Origin: VRUE01 sp036403515
Lineage (GTDB): Bacteria > Actinomycetota > Thermoleophilia > Solirubrobacterales > 70-9
NCBI GenBank assembly: GCA_036403515.1
Contig: DASWQV010000073.1
Coordinates: forward strand, 1 to 56,707
Length of the DNA stretch: 56,707 nt
Direction of reading: 5' to 3'
This document shows positions 1 to 10,809 of this stretch, piece by piece. Position numbers and translations under genes: made by a program. The notes under the pieces were generated by a model. It saw nothing but the letters and a program-made list of their open reading frames with translations. It was not told the origin of the DNA and did no database searches. Numbering within the stretch: position 1 is the first letter of the stretch; each line of letters starts with the position of its first letter.

Positions 1-141
1 CTACGGCTCCTCGGTCGAGCGCACCGCGGCGTTGCCTGGCTGGCTCGATCACTACAACTTCAGGAGACGACACGGCTCCCTTGGCCACAAGGCGCCCGCC
101 GCTCGGCTTGCCGAGTTGGAACAACGTGCTGAGTAACTACA
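1..141 (+). mobile_element. IS481-type insertion sequence, 3' end (truncated by window edge)
   Basis: This is the right end of an insertion sequence whose transposase reads off the left edge of the window. The last 23 bp (119-141), read on the minus strand, begin TGTAGTT and end CACGTTGTTC. They match the terminal repeat of the IS copy at 56573-56595 at 20 of 23 positions. The transposase stop codon lies inside the terminal repeat. The six bases after the element (142-147) are ACTAGT, which fits the NCTAGN target known for Bordetella IS481. The family call rests on the repeat, the target and the transposase C-terminus. Confidence 0.8.
2..136 (+). CDS. IS481-family transposase, C-terminal fragment
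   Basis: Only the last 44 codons are present; the gene continues upstream of the window. The fragment contains WLDHYNFRRRHGSLGHKAP, the conserved C-terminal end of the DDE integrase core in IS481/IS3-like transposases (the H-Y-N-x-x-R-x-H-x-x-L pattern), and ends at TAA 134-136 inside the IS terminal repeat. The catalytic Asp and Glu residues lie upstream and cannot be seen. It is probably another copy of the element whose first codons appear at 56653, because the terminal repeats match, but the two coding fragments do not overlap and cannot be compared directly. Confidence 0.8.
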   Translation, partial: YGSSVERTAALPGWLDHYNFRRRHGSLGHKAPAARLAELEQRAE

Positions 142-256
142 ACTAGTGGTCCGTGGCAGGACAGCTGGTTAGCGCCACTCGAAGTTCGGGCGCTCCCCTA
201 GCGTCCAAGAAATGTCGCTGGTTTGAATCCGTCGCCGAAAGGCGGAAAATCGACCA

Positions 257-931
257 ATGAGGATCCGCGAAGCGATCGGCATGGCCGACGCTGCCTTTGC
301 CGACCGGCGGGAGGCGGGACAGCGTCTGGCGGAGCGTTTGCTGGCACTGGCCAAGGAGCGGGCCGTCGTCGTCGGCCTCCCGCGTGGCGGCGTGCCGGTT
401 GCCCGGGAGGTCGCCGCCGCGCTTGGCGCACCGCTGGAGGTCTTCGCGGTGCGCAAGCTCGGCGCTCCCCACAACGCTGAGTACGGGATCGGCGCGATCG
501 CCGAGGACGGCAGCCGCGTCTTCGACCCCGAGGCGCTCGCCGCGCTCGGCGTCGACAGCGGCGCGCTCGACGCGATCGTCCGCCGCGAGAGCGAGGAGCT
601 GCAACGCAGGGTCGCCGCCTATCGCGGCGACCGGGTGCCGTTGGCGCTGCAGGATCGCACCGTGGTCATCGTCGACGACGGGGTGGCGACCGGGGTGACC
701 GACACGGTCGCCCTGCGAGCGATCCGCCGCCAGGCGCCGCGACGCTTGATCTTGGCGGTGCCGGTTTGCCCGCCCGACGCCCTGGCACGCCTCCGGGAAG
801 AGGCCGACGAGGTCATCTGCCTGATCGCGCCCCCGCAGCTGCACGGAGTGGGCCAGTGGTACCGGGACTTCTCACAGGTCACCGACCAGGAAGTGCTTGC
901 CGCCCTGGACGCGGCCAGGAACGCCGGCTAG
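257..931 (+). CDS. Phosphoribosyltransferase-domain protein (COG1926-like)
   Basis: A 224-residue cytosolic protein of the type I phosphoribosyltransferase fold. The PRPP-binding loop reads VVIVDDGVATG near residues 135-145, and an upstream GLPRGGVPVA segment (about residue 38) is typical of the stand-alone COG1926 group. Members of this group are predicted PRTases whose true substrate is mostly unknown, so no pathway is assigned. An alternative ATG at 281 (starting MADAAFADRREAG) would also match the usual family start, and the upstream 8 codons may be non-coding. It is the first gene after the left IS. The next gene, an RNA methylase, follows after 122 bp in the same direction. Confidence 0.85.
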   Translation: MRIREAIGMADAAFADRREAGQRLAERLLALAKERAVVVGLPRGGVPVAREVAAALGAPLEVFAVRKLGAPHNAEYGIGAIAEDGSRVFDPEALAALGVDSGALDAIVRRESEELQRRVAAYRGDRVPLALQDRTVVIVDDGVATGVTDTVALRAIRRQAPRRLILAVPVCPPDALARLREEADEVICLIAPPQLHGVGQWYRDFSQVTDQEVLAALDAARNAG

Positions 932-1053
932 GCAGTGCTTTCGGAGCAACGCAGGCCGCCGCCGATCGCGAAGACCTCGGGCTCGCAGATGCCGGGCGTG
1001 CCGCCGCACGAGCCGTTTCGCCCTCTGGCTGCCGATTCGGGTTTGATTGGCTC

Positions 1054-1788
1054 GTGAGCGACCCTCTCGTGCAGCGTTACCGAGCCGCCCGCCGTGACCG
1101 CGGCCTGGCGGTGCTCGAGGGCTTCCACGCGCTCAAGCACGCGCTGCGCTTTGGGGCCGAGCCGCTCGAGGCGGTCGCCAGCGACGGCGAGGAGCTGGAG
1201 CGGCTGGCCGCTGAGCTGGCCCCCGACTTGGCCGGCTCGCTGGCTCAGCGCGTCACGCCGGTCGAGGCCGAGGTTCTGGCCCGGATGGCGCCGCATGCAC
1301 CGCGCACCGGCGTGATCGCGATCGCTCGACGTCCCGCGGCCGACGTCGCGGCGGCGCTAGCCGACCGGCGAGCGGCGCCGGTGATCCTGCTCGAGGATCC
1401 GCGCTCGATGGGCAACATGGGCGCCTGCGTGCGGGTCGCCGCAGCTGCCGACGCGGCCGCCGTCCTGACCACAGGCAGCAACGACCCCTGGCATCCAGAG
1501 GCGCTGCGTGGCGCTGCCGGCCTGCATTTCGCCCTTCCCGTGGCGCCGGTCGGCGAGCTGCCGGAGACCGATCGACCCTTGGTTGCGATCGACCCGGACG
1601 GCGAGAGCAGCGATCTTCGCTCACTTTCGCCACGCGCCATCCTTGCCTTCGGCACCGAGCGCTACGGGCTCAGCGCCGCCCTGCTCGAGCGCGCCGACGA
1701 GCGGCTTGCGATCCCAATGCGGGACGGAGTCTCGAGCCTCAACCTCGCCACGGCGGTCGCCGCGGTCCTCTTCTCGCAGCGCCTTTGA
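1054..1788 (+). CDS. SpoU/TrmH-family RNA 2'-O-methyltransferase
   Basis: A 244-residue SPOUT methylase that should transfer a methyl group from S-adenosylmethionine to the 2'-hydroxyl of a ribose in tRNA or rRNA. The knotted SAM-binding motifs are visible: FGTERYGLS around residue 199 (motif 2) and IPMRDGVSSLNLATA around residue 220 (motif 3). An N-terminal substrate-binding segment (LEGFHALKHALRFG) is present, as in the TrmH/RlmB-like group. I chose GTG at 1054 because the frame is open to 766 but the upstream residues look non-coding and overlap the previous gene. The exact RNA target cannot be read from sequence. Confidence 0.88.
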   Translation: MSDPLVQRYRAARRDRGLAVLEGFHALKHALRFGAEPLEAVASDGEELERLAAELAPDLAGSLAQRVTPVEAEVLARMAPHAPRTGVIAIARRPAADVAAALADRRAAPVILLEDPRSMGNMGACVRVAAAADAAAVLTTGSNDPWHPEALRGAAGLHFALPVAPVGELPETDRPLVAIDPDGESSDLRSLSPRAILAFGTERYGLSAALLERADERLAIPMRDGVSSLNLATAVAAVLFSQRL

Positions 1789-1820
1789 ACCTTGCCGGGC
1801 ATCGCTCCGTAGACCGGGCG

Positions 1821-2165
1821 ATGAAGCGAATCGTCGCCTGTCTCGCCGTGGTCCTCGCCGCCGCGCTGAGCGTCAGCCAGGTCGCTCCTGCGGCCCAGTC
1901 GGGGCCGGCGCAGGCCAGCAAGGCCAAGACGATCGACATCAGTCACTTTGACTTCCACCCGCCGACGCTCCAGGTCGCCAGGGGAACCAGGGTCGTCTTC
2001 TCCAACTCGTCCGGCACCGCGCATACGGCAACGGACAAGGGCGCCTTCGACAGCGGTCAGATCATGCCCGGGCACTCGTTTGCGGTGCGTTTCGAACAGA
2101 ACGGCACATTCCGCTACCACTGCAAGATCCACCCCTTCATGCACGGCAAGATCGTCGTCGGCTGA
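1821..2165 (+). CDS. Secreted cupredoxin (plastocyanin/amicyanin-like)
   Basis: A 114-residue blue-copper domain protein with an N-terminal signal peptide (MKRIVACLAVVLAAALSV, residues 1-18, cleavage probably after an Ala-rich stretch). Type 1 copper ligands are in place: His about residue 68 (in GTAHTA), then Cys101, His104 and Met107 in HCKIHPFMHG. It would work outside the membrane as a small electron carrier or copper-binding protein. The ATG at 1821 is preferred over an in-frame upstream start because it begins the signal peptide. It follows the RNA methylase by 32 bp and could be co-transcribed, although no functional link is evident. Confidence 0.9.
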   Translation: MKRIVACLAVVLAAALSVSQVAPAAQSGPAQASKAKTIDISHFDFHPPTLQVARGTRVVFSNSSGTAHTATDKGAFDSGQIMPGHSFAVRFEQNGTFRYHCKIHPFMHGKIVVG

Positions 2166-2296
2166 GCCACGCCCACCTGCTGCCGCGGGGGACTCGCGGA
2201 AATACGGATGCAGAGGGCAGGGAGAAGGCATAGCGTGGGGAAGATGTGATCGCGGCGTTTGGCCGCCGATCCGGTTCACCAACGAAAGGACGCGCC

Positions 2297-2686
2297 GTGC
2301 CGTTTGCCGACATCAACATTGGAGAAGCCCTCCTCGTAGCCTTCGAGGTCTTCTTCTTCGTGATCTGGATCTGGATCCTGATCACGATCATCAGCGACCT
2401 CTTCCGCGACCACGAGCTGTCCGGTTGGGGGAAGGCCGCCTGGGTGCTTTTCCTGGTCTTCATTCCGTTCTTGACGGCGCTGATCTACCTGATCGCCCGT
2501 GGTAGCGGCATGCGCGACCGCACGATCAAGGCGCAGGCCGAGGCCAAGCAGCACTTCGATTCCTACGTCCGCGAACAGGCGCACACGACGCCCGCCGACG
2601 AACTCCACAAGCTCAACGAGCTGAAGGAAAAGGGCGCCCTGTCCGCCGAGGAGTTTGACAAGGCCAAGGCAAAGCTCCTGGCCTAA
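2297..2686 (+). CDS. Small membrane protein with PLDc_N-like helices and SHOCT tail
   Basis: A 129-residue protein with two hydrophobic helices (about residues 10-35 and 46-68) that resemble the membrane-anchoring PLDc_N module. A polar linker follows, then a C-terminal SHOCT domain (about 101-129: ELHKLNELKEKGALSAEEFDKAKAKLL), a short oligomerisation module. The GTG at 2297 is supported by a GAAAGGA ribosome site 7 bases upstream; an in-frame ATG at 2246 has no such support. The molecular role is unknown. The gene stands alone, and its stop codon is built into the left arm of the repeat element at 2684-2782. Confidence 0.85.
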   Translation: MPFADINIGEALLVAFEVFFFVIWIWILITIISDLFRDHELSGWGKAAWVLFLVFIPFLTALIYLIARGSGMRDRTIKAQAEAKQHFDSYVREQAHTTPADELHKLNELKEKGALSAEEFDKAKAKLLA

Positions 2687-2782
2687 CGCCACCCGACCGG
2701 CGCATATCGGCGTCCTCGGTCGCTTGCGTGCGGAGCGCGCCGCGCTCCCTGTGTCCTTGATCTGCTTGATCAGGCGGCGTTA
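2684..2782 (+). repeat. 3' structured repeat element, copy A
   Basis: The first of three copies of an element found just downstream of plus-strand genes (others at 26672 and 46767). The core at 2709-2759 starts GGCGTCCTCGGTCG, contains a 6-bp hairpin GCGTGC/GCGCGC with a GGA loop, and ends CTCCCTGTGTCCTTG. A short outer pairing, TAACGCC (2684-2690, containing the TAA stop of the SHOCT gene) with GGCGTTA (2776-2782), closes it. There is no U-run, so it is not a classical intrinsic terminator. A structured 3' RNA or a REP-like repeat are both possible. Confidence 0.65.
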
Positions 2783-2802
2783 GGGAGCGCGGGTATCCGC
2801 AC

Positions 2803-2903
2803 AAAATGATTTCTCCTGCAAAAGGGGAAAATCTGCAACCAAAGTTGCATCTTATTAGCGGTTCCTAACATTTATTTGGCGCCTTCGCTACCTTGCGCCG
2901 TCG
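2803..2903 (+). promoter_or_regulatory. AT-rich leader/promoter region of the NlpC/P60 gene
   Basis: About 100 bp of unusually AT-rich DNA in a GC-rich context precede the wall-hydrolase gene. A TTGCAT (about 2847) and TAACAT (about 2868) pair could be -35/-10 boxes but are only 15 bp apart. A GCAAC-CAAA-GTTGC hairpin lies at the -35 side. A riboswitch was considered because wall hydrolases in actinobacteria can be under c-di-AMP riboswitches, but I could not match the conserved ydaO core. Only a promoter-bearing leader is supported. Confidence 0.3.
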
Positions 2904-4124
2904 ATGCGCGTTCCTCTTCGCGGTAACTCTTGGTGGCTGCTGCTGCCCGCGGCGCTGCTGCTCGCCGTCCTCTGCGTGGCCGCTTCGGCCCCGGCGAAGG
3001 GCCTGGAAGAAAAGCTCGACGCCACGCAGGGCAAGCTCAGCCACGTGCGTGAGAGCCAGAGCTCTCTGGCAGCCACGATCGCCGAACAGAACAAGGCGAT
3101 CGACTCGATGATCGGCGAAGTCTCGGACCTGCGCCAGCAGCAGGCCGCGGTCGAGTCCGAACTGGCGGCGAAGCAGGGCGAGCTCGACAGCGCGACCGCA
3201 GAGCTGGCCGCTGACAAGCACCGCCTGGCTCTCGTTCGCGCCCGCCTGGAGCGGGCGCTGGGCGTCTTGCGCCAGCGCCTGGTCGCGATCTACGAGGCCG
3301 GCAGTCCGGACATGCTCAACGTCGTCCTCGACTCGGCCAGTTGGTCGGAAGTGACCACCCGCGCCGAGTACCTGAGCCAGGTCCAGGAATACGACGACTC
3401 TGTGGCCGGCCGGGTAAAGGGCCTGCGCGACGAAGCCCGCGCGACCGTCAAGCGGATGACCGCCGTCCGTCTCCAGATCAAAGACTCGCGCGACGCGATC
3501 GCGGTCAAGGAGCGCGAAGTCGCCACGGCCCGCGCGGAAGCCGAGTCCCGCTTCGCCGAGCTGAAGTCGGCACAGGCGGCGCGCCGCGAGGCGATGGAAT
3601 CGCTCGAGTCGCGCGAAGAAGCGCTGAGCAACAATCTCGCCTCGATCTCAGAACAGATCGCCAGCGCGACCGGGACCCCCGCGCCGGTCACCGGCACTCC
3701 GGCGCCGCTGACCCCGGGCCAGAGCGCCAACTACATCTCCGAAAGCCAGGCCAGCGTGCCGAGCGAGGCGCCCTCCGCCGTCGCCGGCGCGATCGAAGCG
3801 GCCAACTCGATCGCCACCACGCCCTACATCTGGGGCGGTGGCCACGGCTCCTTCGAATCGTCGGGCTACGACTGCTCCGGTGCGGTCAGCTTTGCCCTCA
3901 ACGGCGGCGGCTTCCTCTCCAGTCCGCTCGACTCGACCGGCCTCGAGACCTGGGGCGAACCCGGCCCCGGCCAGTGGATCACCGTCTACGCCAACGCCGA
4001 ACACGCCTGGATGATCATCGCCGGCCTCGCCTTCGACACCGTAGGCGGCCCCGGCCCCCGCTGGCACAGCTCGCCGGTCGACTCCCCAGAAGGCTTCATA
4101 GCTCGCCACCCTCCGGGCTACTGA
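2904..4124 (+). CDS. Secreted coiled-coil NlpC/P60-type peptidoglycan hydrolase
   Basis: A 406-residue exported protein with a signal peptide (residues 6-30, WWLLLPAALLLAVLCVAA), a long heptad-rich coiled coil (about 33-255) and a Pro/Thr linker with repeated GTPAPVTGTPAP. Its C-terminal NlpC/P60-like domain (about 300-406) carries the catalytic Cys in GYDCSGAVSFAL and a His in EHAWMII. The layout (coiled coil then NlpC/P60) resembles RipA- and CwlO-type D,L-endopeptidases that cleave peptide stems and are gated by FtsEX or similar partners; no such partner is adjacent. The last 7 bases overlap the convergent MBL-rhodanese gene. Confidence 0.88.
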   Translation: MRVPLRGNSWWLLLPAALLLAVLCVAASAPAKGLEEKLDATQGKLSHVRESQSSLAATIAEQNKAIDSMIGEVSDLRQQQAAVESELAAKQGELDSATAELAADKHRLALVRARLERALGVLRQRLVAIYEAGSPDMLNVVLDSASWSEVTTRAEYLSQVQEYDDSVAGRVKGLRDEARATVKRMTAVRLQIKDSRDAIAVKEREVATARAEAESRFAELKSAQAARREAMESLESREEALSNNLASISEQIASATGTPAPVTGTPAPLTPGQSANYISESQASVPSEAPSAVAGAIEAANSIATTPYIWGGGHGSFESSGYDCSGAVSFALNGGGFLSSPLDSTGLETWGEPGPGQWITVYANAEHAWMIIAGLAFDTVGGPGPRWHSSPVDSPEGFIARHPPGY

Positions 4125-5488
4125 GCCAGCGCGTTCGCCCAGTGGGCTGCGTTGCCGCGGCTGACGTGGATCACGCCCTCGAAGCCTTCGCGCTGCAGGA
4201 TCGAGGCGGCTAGGCCGCTGCGCTTGCCGGCCTTGCAGATAGTCGCCACCGGGCGTTCGCGCGGCACCTCGTCGATGCGCTCGCGCAGCTGGCCGAAGGG
4301 AATGTGAAGCGATCCCGGGATATGGCCGGACTCGAACTCGGCCCCATTGCGCACGTCCAGGACCAGGGGACCGTCGGCGCCGTCCAGCCGCTGTGTCAGC
4401 TCGGCCAGGTCAATCGCCTCGATCCGCTCGACCGGCCGGTCCTCGGCTCGCCAGGCGGTCATGCCGCCGCCGAGGAAGCCGCGTACGCGCAGGCCGACCG
4501 CCGCCAGCAGTTCGGCCGCCTCGAGCTCATTGCCGTCGGAGGCGGCGACGACGAGCAGCTCCGCATCGACCGGGATGACCTGGGCGACCTTGGTGGCGAA
4601 GCCGGTGTCGTAGCCGGAGGCGCTGATCGCCCCGGGTATGTGGGCCTCGTCGAACTGTTCGTTGGTGCGGGAGTCAACCGCCAGGGCGCCTTCGGCGATC
4701 GCCGCCTCGAAGCCATGCGGGGTCAGCTGCGTCGGCGCCGAGATCGATTCGACCAGAGGGCCACGGTTGAGCGAGACGATGTGCTCGACGTTGGGCGGCT
4801 TGCTGCCGATCGTGGAGACGGCGTCCGCGACGAACTCGGCCTCGCTCTTGCAACGCAGCGCCCGGTTATGACGTCGCTCGAAGCCGATCGTCGAGCAGGT
4901 CTTGAGGTCGATCCCGGAGCTGCCGCAGAGCGAGCCGCCGAGGTGGCCGGGCCAGACCTCTGTCTCATCCGGCAGCCTCAGCAGGCGCTCGTGCAGGGAG
5001 CGGAAGATGTCGGCGGCGCCCTCCCGCGGCTCGACCGCGAGGTCGGGGCGGGCGACGTCGCCGACGAAGAGGCAGTCTCCGCTCAGCACCGCCCAGGGAT
5101 CGTCTCCTCGCGCCGAGTCGCGAAGCAGGAAGGAGGTGTGCTCGGGACGGTGGCCCGGAGTGTGGATCGCCTCGATCGTCGCGCCCTCGCCCAACTCCAG
5201 AGCCCAGCCGTCGCCGAAGGGCTCGTGCGGATACTCCGCCTCGGCCAGCTCGTGCACGTGGATCGTCGCCCCGCTGGCGCGGCCGAGACGGCCATGGCCG
5301 GAGACGTGGTCGGCATGGTTGTGGGTCTCCAGCACGTGCTCGATTCGGACCCCGTGCAGGCGGGCGAGGTGCAGGTAGGGGTCGATGTCCCACTGGGGGT
5401 CGACCACCGCGGCGACGCCCGATGCCGCGTCGCCAACCAGATATGAGGCGCAGCCGAGATCCTCGTGGATGACCTGCCTGAAGAGCAC
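4118..5488 (-). CDS. MBL-fold hydrolase fused to two rhodanese domains (persulfide dioxygenase-like)
   Basis: A 456-residue cytosolic enzyme. The N-terminal metallo-beta-lactamase domain has the metal motif THNHADH (about residues 54-60) and a downstream GH in HTPGHRPEHTS, as in ETHE1/CstB-type persulfide dioxygenases. Two rhodanese domains follow. The first (about 265-345) has no active-site Cys. The second (about 370-456) has the loop CKAGKRS with Cys near residue 418. The likely role is oxidation and sulfur transfer of glutathione-type or low-molecular-weight persulfides. I chose the GTG at 5488 (VLFRQVIHEDLGC), which matches the usual family start. The frame stays open upstream but looks non-coding. 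Confidence 0.85.
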   Translation of the reverse strand: MLFRQVIHEDLGCASYLVGDAASGVAAVVDPQWDIDPYLHLARLHGVRIEHVLETHNHADHVSGHGRLGRASGATIHVHELAEAEYPHEPFGDGWALELGEGATIEAIHTPGHRPEHTSFLLRDSARGDDPWAVLSGDCLFVGDVARPDLAVEPREGAADIFRSLHERLLRLPDETEVWPGHLGGSLCGSSGIDLKTCSTIGFERRHNRALRCKSEAEFVADAVSTIGSKPPNVEHIVSLNRGPLVESISAPTQLTPHGFEAAIAEGALAVDSRTNEQFDEAHIPGAISASGYDTGFATKVAQVIPVDAELLVVAASDGNELEAAELLAAVGLRVRGFLGGGMTAWRAEDRPVERIEAIDLAELTQRLDGADGPLVLDVRNGAEFESGHIPGSLHIPFGQLRERIDEVPRERPVATICKAGKRSGLAASILQREGFEGVIHVSRGNAAHWANALAQ

Positions 5489-5594
5489 CGGATCAGGGTA
5501 GCGGCGCGCCAAAACGGGTACTGAGGAGACAGCGCAATTCCCGTGTCCCGGCGGGAACAGGCCCGGCCGGAGCGGGCGACCGAAGGAGACAACC

Positions 5595-6248
5595 ATGGAG
5601 TCAGCATCGGTCCGTGCACATGAACCCGCCGCTGGCAATGGGGGGCAGCAGCCGGCCGGGGCGGCCCAGATACGCGAAGTATGGACGCCGGCGGACCCTG
5701 CGCCCCTCGGCCTCGCCGCTTTCGCGTTGACGACCTTCGTGCTCAGCATGTTCAACGCCGGCCTGGTCAGCAAAGCCGGCGAGCCGGTGGTGCTGGGGCT
5801 CGCGCTCGGCTACGGCGGCATCGCCCAGGTCCTCGCTGGAATGTGGGAGTTCCGTACCGGCAACACCTTTGGCGCGGTTGCCTTCACCTCGTTTGGAGCG
5901 TTCTGGATCTCCTTCTGGGCCTTCGTCACCTTCTTCGAGGGGGACGTGCCCGCCGCAAACGTCGGTGACGCAGTCGGGCTCTACCTGATCGCCTGGGGCA
6001 TCTTCACCACCTACATGTTCGTCGCCTCGCTGCGCACCAGCGGCGCGGTGGCGCTCGTCTTCTTCCTCCTTGCCGTGACCTTCTTCCTGCTCGGGATCGG
6101 CAATGCGAACGGGACGGAAGGCCTCGTCGAAGCCGGCGGCTGGTTCGGCCTGGCGACCGCGGCGGCAGCCTGGTACGCGTCGTTTGCGGCGGTCGTAAAC
6201 TCGACCTTCGGGCGGACGGTCCTGCCGGTTCGACCGCTGAATCACTGA
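5595..6248 (+). CDS. satP: Acetate uptake permease, GPR1/FUN34/YaaH (SatP) family
   Basis: A 217-residue inner-membrane protein with six predicted helices. The family signature N-P-A-P-L-G-L appears as ADPAPLGLAAF after a polar 33-residue N-tail; the usual Asn is Asp here. Family members move acetate and succinate, probably as proton symporters or channels. A GGAG ribosome site precedes the ATG. The stop is 15 bp before the acetyl-CoA synthetase start, so uptake and activation of acetate appear to be one operon. This context strongly favours acetate as substrate. The divergent upstream gene is the MBL-rhodanese enzyme. Confidence 0.9.
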   Translation: MESASVRAHEPAAGNGGQQPAGAAQIREVWTPADPAPLGLAAFALTTFVLSMFNAGLVSKAGEPVVLGLALGYGGIAQVLAGMWEFRTGNTFGAVAFTSFGAFWISFWAFVTFFEGDVPAANVGDAVGLYLIAWGIFTTYMFVASLRTSGAVALVFFLLAVTFFLLGIGNANGTEGLVEAGGWFGLATAAAAWYASFAAVVNSTFGRTVLPVRPLNH

Positions 6249-6263
6249 GTCGAGGAGGGTGAG

Positions 6264-8245
<1,982 letters not shown>

Positions 8246-8249
<4 letters not shown>

Positions 8250-9124
8250 GGCGCGCGGGCGCTGCCGGCGCGCTCGTCGACGATCCGCTCGACAGCGATC
8301 TCCAGTGCCTGCAGCTGCTCCCGGACGCTGCGCAGCTCGCGCAGGGCGATCGCCTCGGCGGAAAGCTGCTCGGCCTCGAGCTCTTTCTCGACCTCGGCGA
8401 TCTCAGGGCCGAGGAAGCGCTGCGCGACGGCGCCGGTGAGCAGCGCGACGAAGCCGATGCCGATGATCAGGATCACCACCGAGACGATCTCTCCGCCGGT
8501 CGTGGTCGGGTAGATGTCGGAGCCGAGCGTGGTCATCGTCGTCACGGCCCAGTAGATCCCGTCCCAGTCGTTGAGGTGCTGGGTTTGCTTCTCGAAGGCG
8601 ACGAAGAGGGCGCCGCCACCGACCACGGTCAGCAGGGCGAGGAACATCGCGTAGTGCAGGCCCTGCAGCGAGAAGACCTCGCGCGAGAGCTGTGCCAGGC
8701 GCAGCAGCCGGACCAGGCGAAGCAGCCTCAGCACCCGCAGGCCCTGCAGCCCGGCCGGCAGCAGTGGCGGCGTGAAGATCACGATGAACGGGTCGAGCGG
8801 GTGGTGGCGCAGCCAGAGCCGGCGGTTGGGGACGACTGCGAGCATCACCACCAGCTCGATCAGGAAGGCGGTCCAGGTGACCCAGTTGAGGATCCGGGCG
8901 ACGTCCTCCAGCGCCCCGCCCGGGTGCGACTCGCTGATCGCGACCATCGGCAGCGTCAGCGCCGCGGCGATCAGCATTGGCGTGTTCAGCCGTTCGGCGA
9001 CCCGCGTGCTGCGCGCGTCCATCCCCGGCGGGTACAGGTGGAGCTCCTCTTGCCGCTCGGAGGTCATCCAGCCCTGATTCGACGCCGCCCAGGCGACCCC
9101 CTTTGCGTACCATGGCTCGGGCAA
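8246..9124 (-). CDS. Voltage-sensor ion channel of the Kv family with atypical selectivity filter
   Basis: A 292-residue membrane protein with the six-helix layout of a voltage-gated potassium channel. S4 is arginine-rich (RVLRLLRLVRLLRL, about residues 129-142), the pore helix is GIYWAVTTMTT, and S6 is followed by a C-terminal coiled coil (about 245-285). The filter reads TTLGSDIYP where potassium channels have TVGYGD: one residue is missing and Tyr and Gly are replaced. It may therefore be non-selective or conduct another cation. The start is 25 bp from the divergent ahcY start, and the end overlaps acsA by 4 bp. Confidence 0.82.
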
Positions 9125-9149
9125 TCAACTAGCCAGGAGACGCTCACCC

Positions 9150-10576
<1,427 letters not shown>

Positions 10577-10577
<1 letters not shown>

Positions 10578-10603
10578 ACAGGCCTTCGAAAACCCGGCCT
10601 GTC
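10577..10603 (+). terminator. Hairpin terminator of ahcY
   Basis: An 8-bp perfect stem, GACAGGCC (10577-10584) with GGCCTGTC (10596-10603), closes an 11-base loop. It starts at the last base of the ahcY stop codon. There is no T-run, so it may stop transcription weakly, act with Rho, or protect the 3' end. Confidence 0.5.
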
Positions 10604-10621
10604 CAGGTCAAGAAACGACAA

Positions 10622-10771
10622 GACCCGCCGGAGCGGGTCGAGTCTGGTGAAGCGGGGAACCACCCCGCACGCAATTGACACCCACCGCGAGGCTAGCACG
10701 GTAATTGCCCAGACTCGGAAGTCTCCGGCGGACCTATGCGGAGGGCACCGGACTCGAACCCGGATCCAGCG
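10622..10771. other. Hairpin-rich intergenic region with a tRNA-3'-like remnant
   Basis: Two perfect hairpins lie in tandem: GACCCGC/GCGGGTC (10622-10639) and GCGGGG/CCCCGC (10652-10668). A TTGACA box follows at 10675 without a convincing -10 partner. On the minus strand, 10737-10770 reads like the 3' third of a tRNA (T-arm GGGTTCGAGTCC, then GCCCTCCGCA). However, the T-stem pairs at only 4 positions and no matching 5' acceptor GGAGGGC is found on the expected side. This may be a decayed tRNA or an attachment-site scar. No complete RNA gene could be built here. Confidence 0.3.
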
Positions 10772-10772
10772 G

Positions 10773-10793
10773 TTTAGATAGTTTGCTAAACTA
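10773..10793 (+). promoter_or_regulatory. Probable MarR operator overlapping the marR promoter
   Basis: The palindrome TAGTTT-GCT-AAACTA (10779-10793), with a second pairing TTTAG/CTAAA around it, sits 17 bp before the marR start in an AT-rich patch. Size and position fit an autoregulatory site for a winged-helix MarR dimer controlling marR and the MFS gene. The binding itself is inferred. Confidence 0.5.
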
Positions 10794-10809
10794 ATTACCT
10801 AGGCTAATC

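Noticed and set aside
160..245. tRNA-like T-arm (GGTTTGAATCC) after the left IS
   Set aside because: The flanking bases do not form a T-stem and no other tRNA arms can be placed.
766..1053. N-terminal extension of the SpoU methylase
   Set aside because: It overlaps the end of the phosphoribosyltransferase gene and has no family similarity; GTG 1054 gives the normal domain start.
2803..2903. c-di-AMP (ydaO-type) riboswitch before the NlpC/P60 gene
   Set aside because: I could not find the conserved riboswitch core; only simple small hairpins are present.
4304..5446. A 380-codon plus-strand frame antisense to the MBL-rhodanese gene
   Set aside because: No recognisable domain. The opposite strand encodes a full-length enzyme with intact HxHxDH and CKAGKRS motifs.
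9125..9149. SAH riboswitch upstream of ahcY
   Set aside because: Only 25 bp separate ahcY from the divergent channel gene, too short for the known aptamer.
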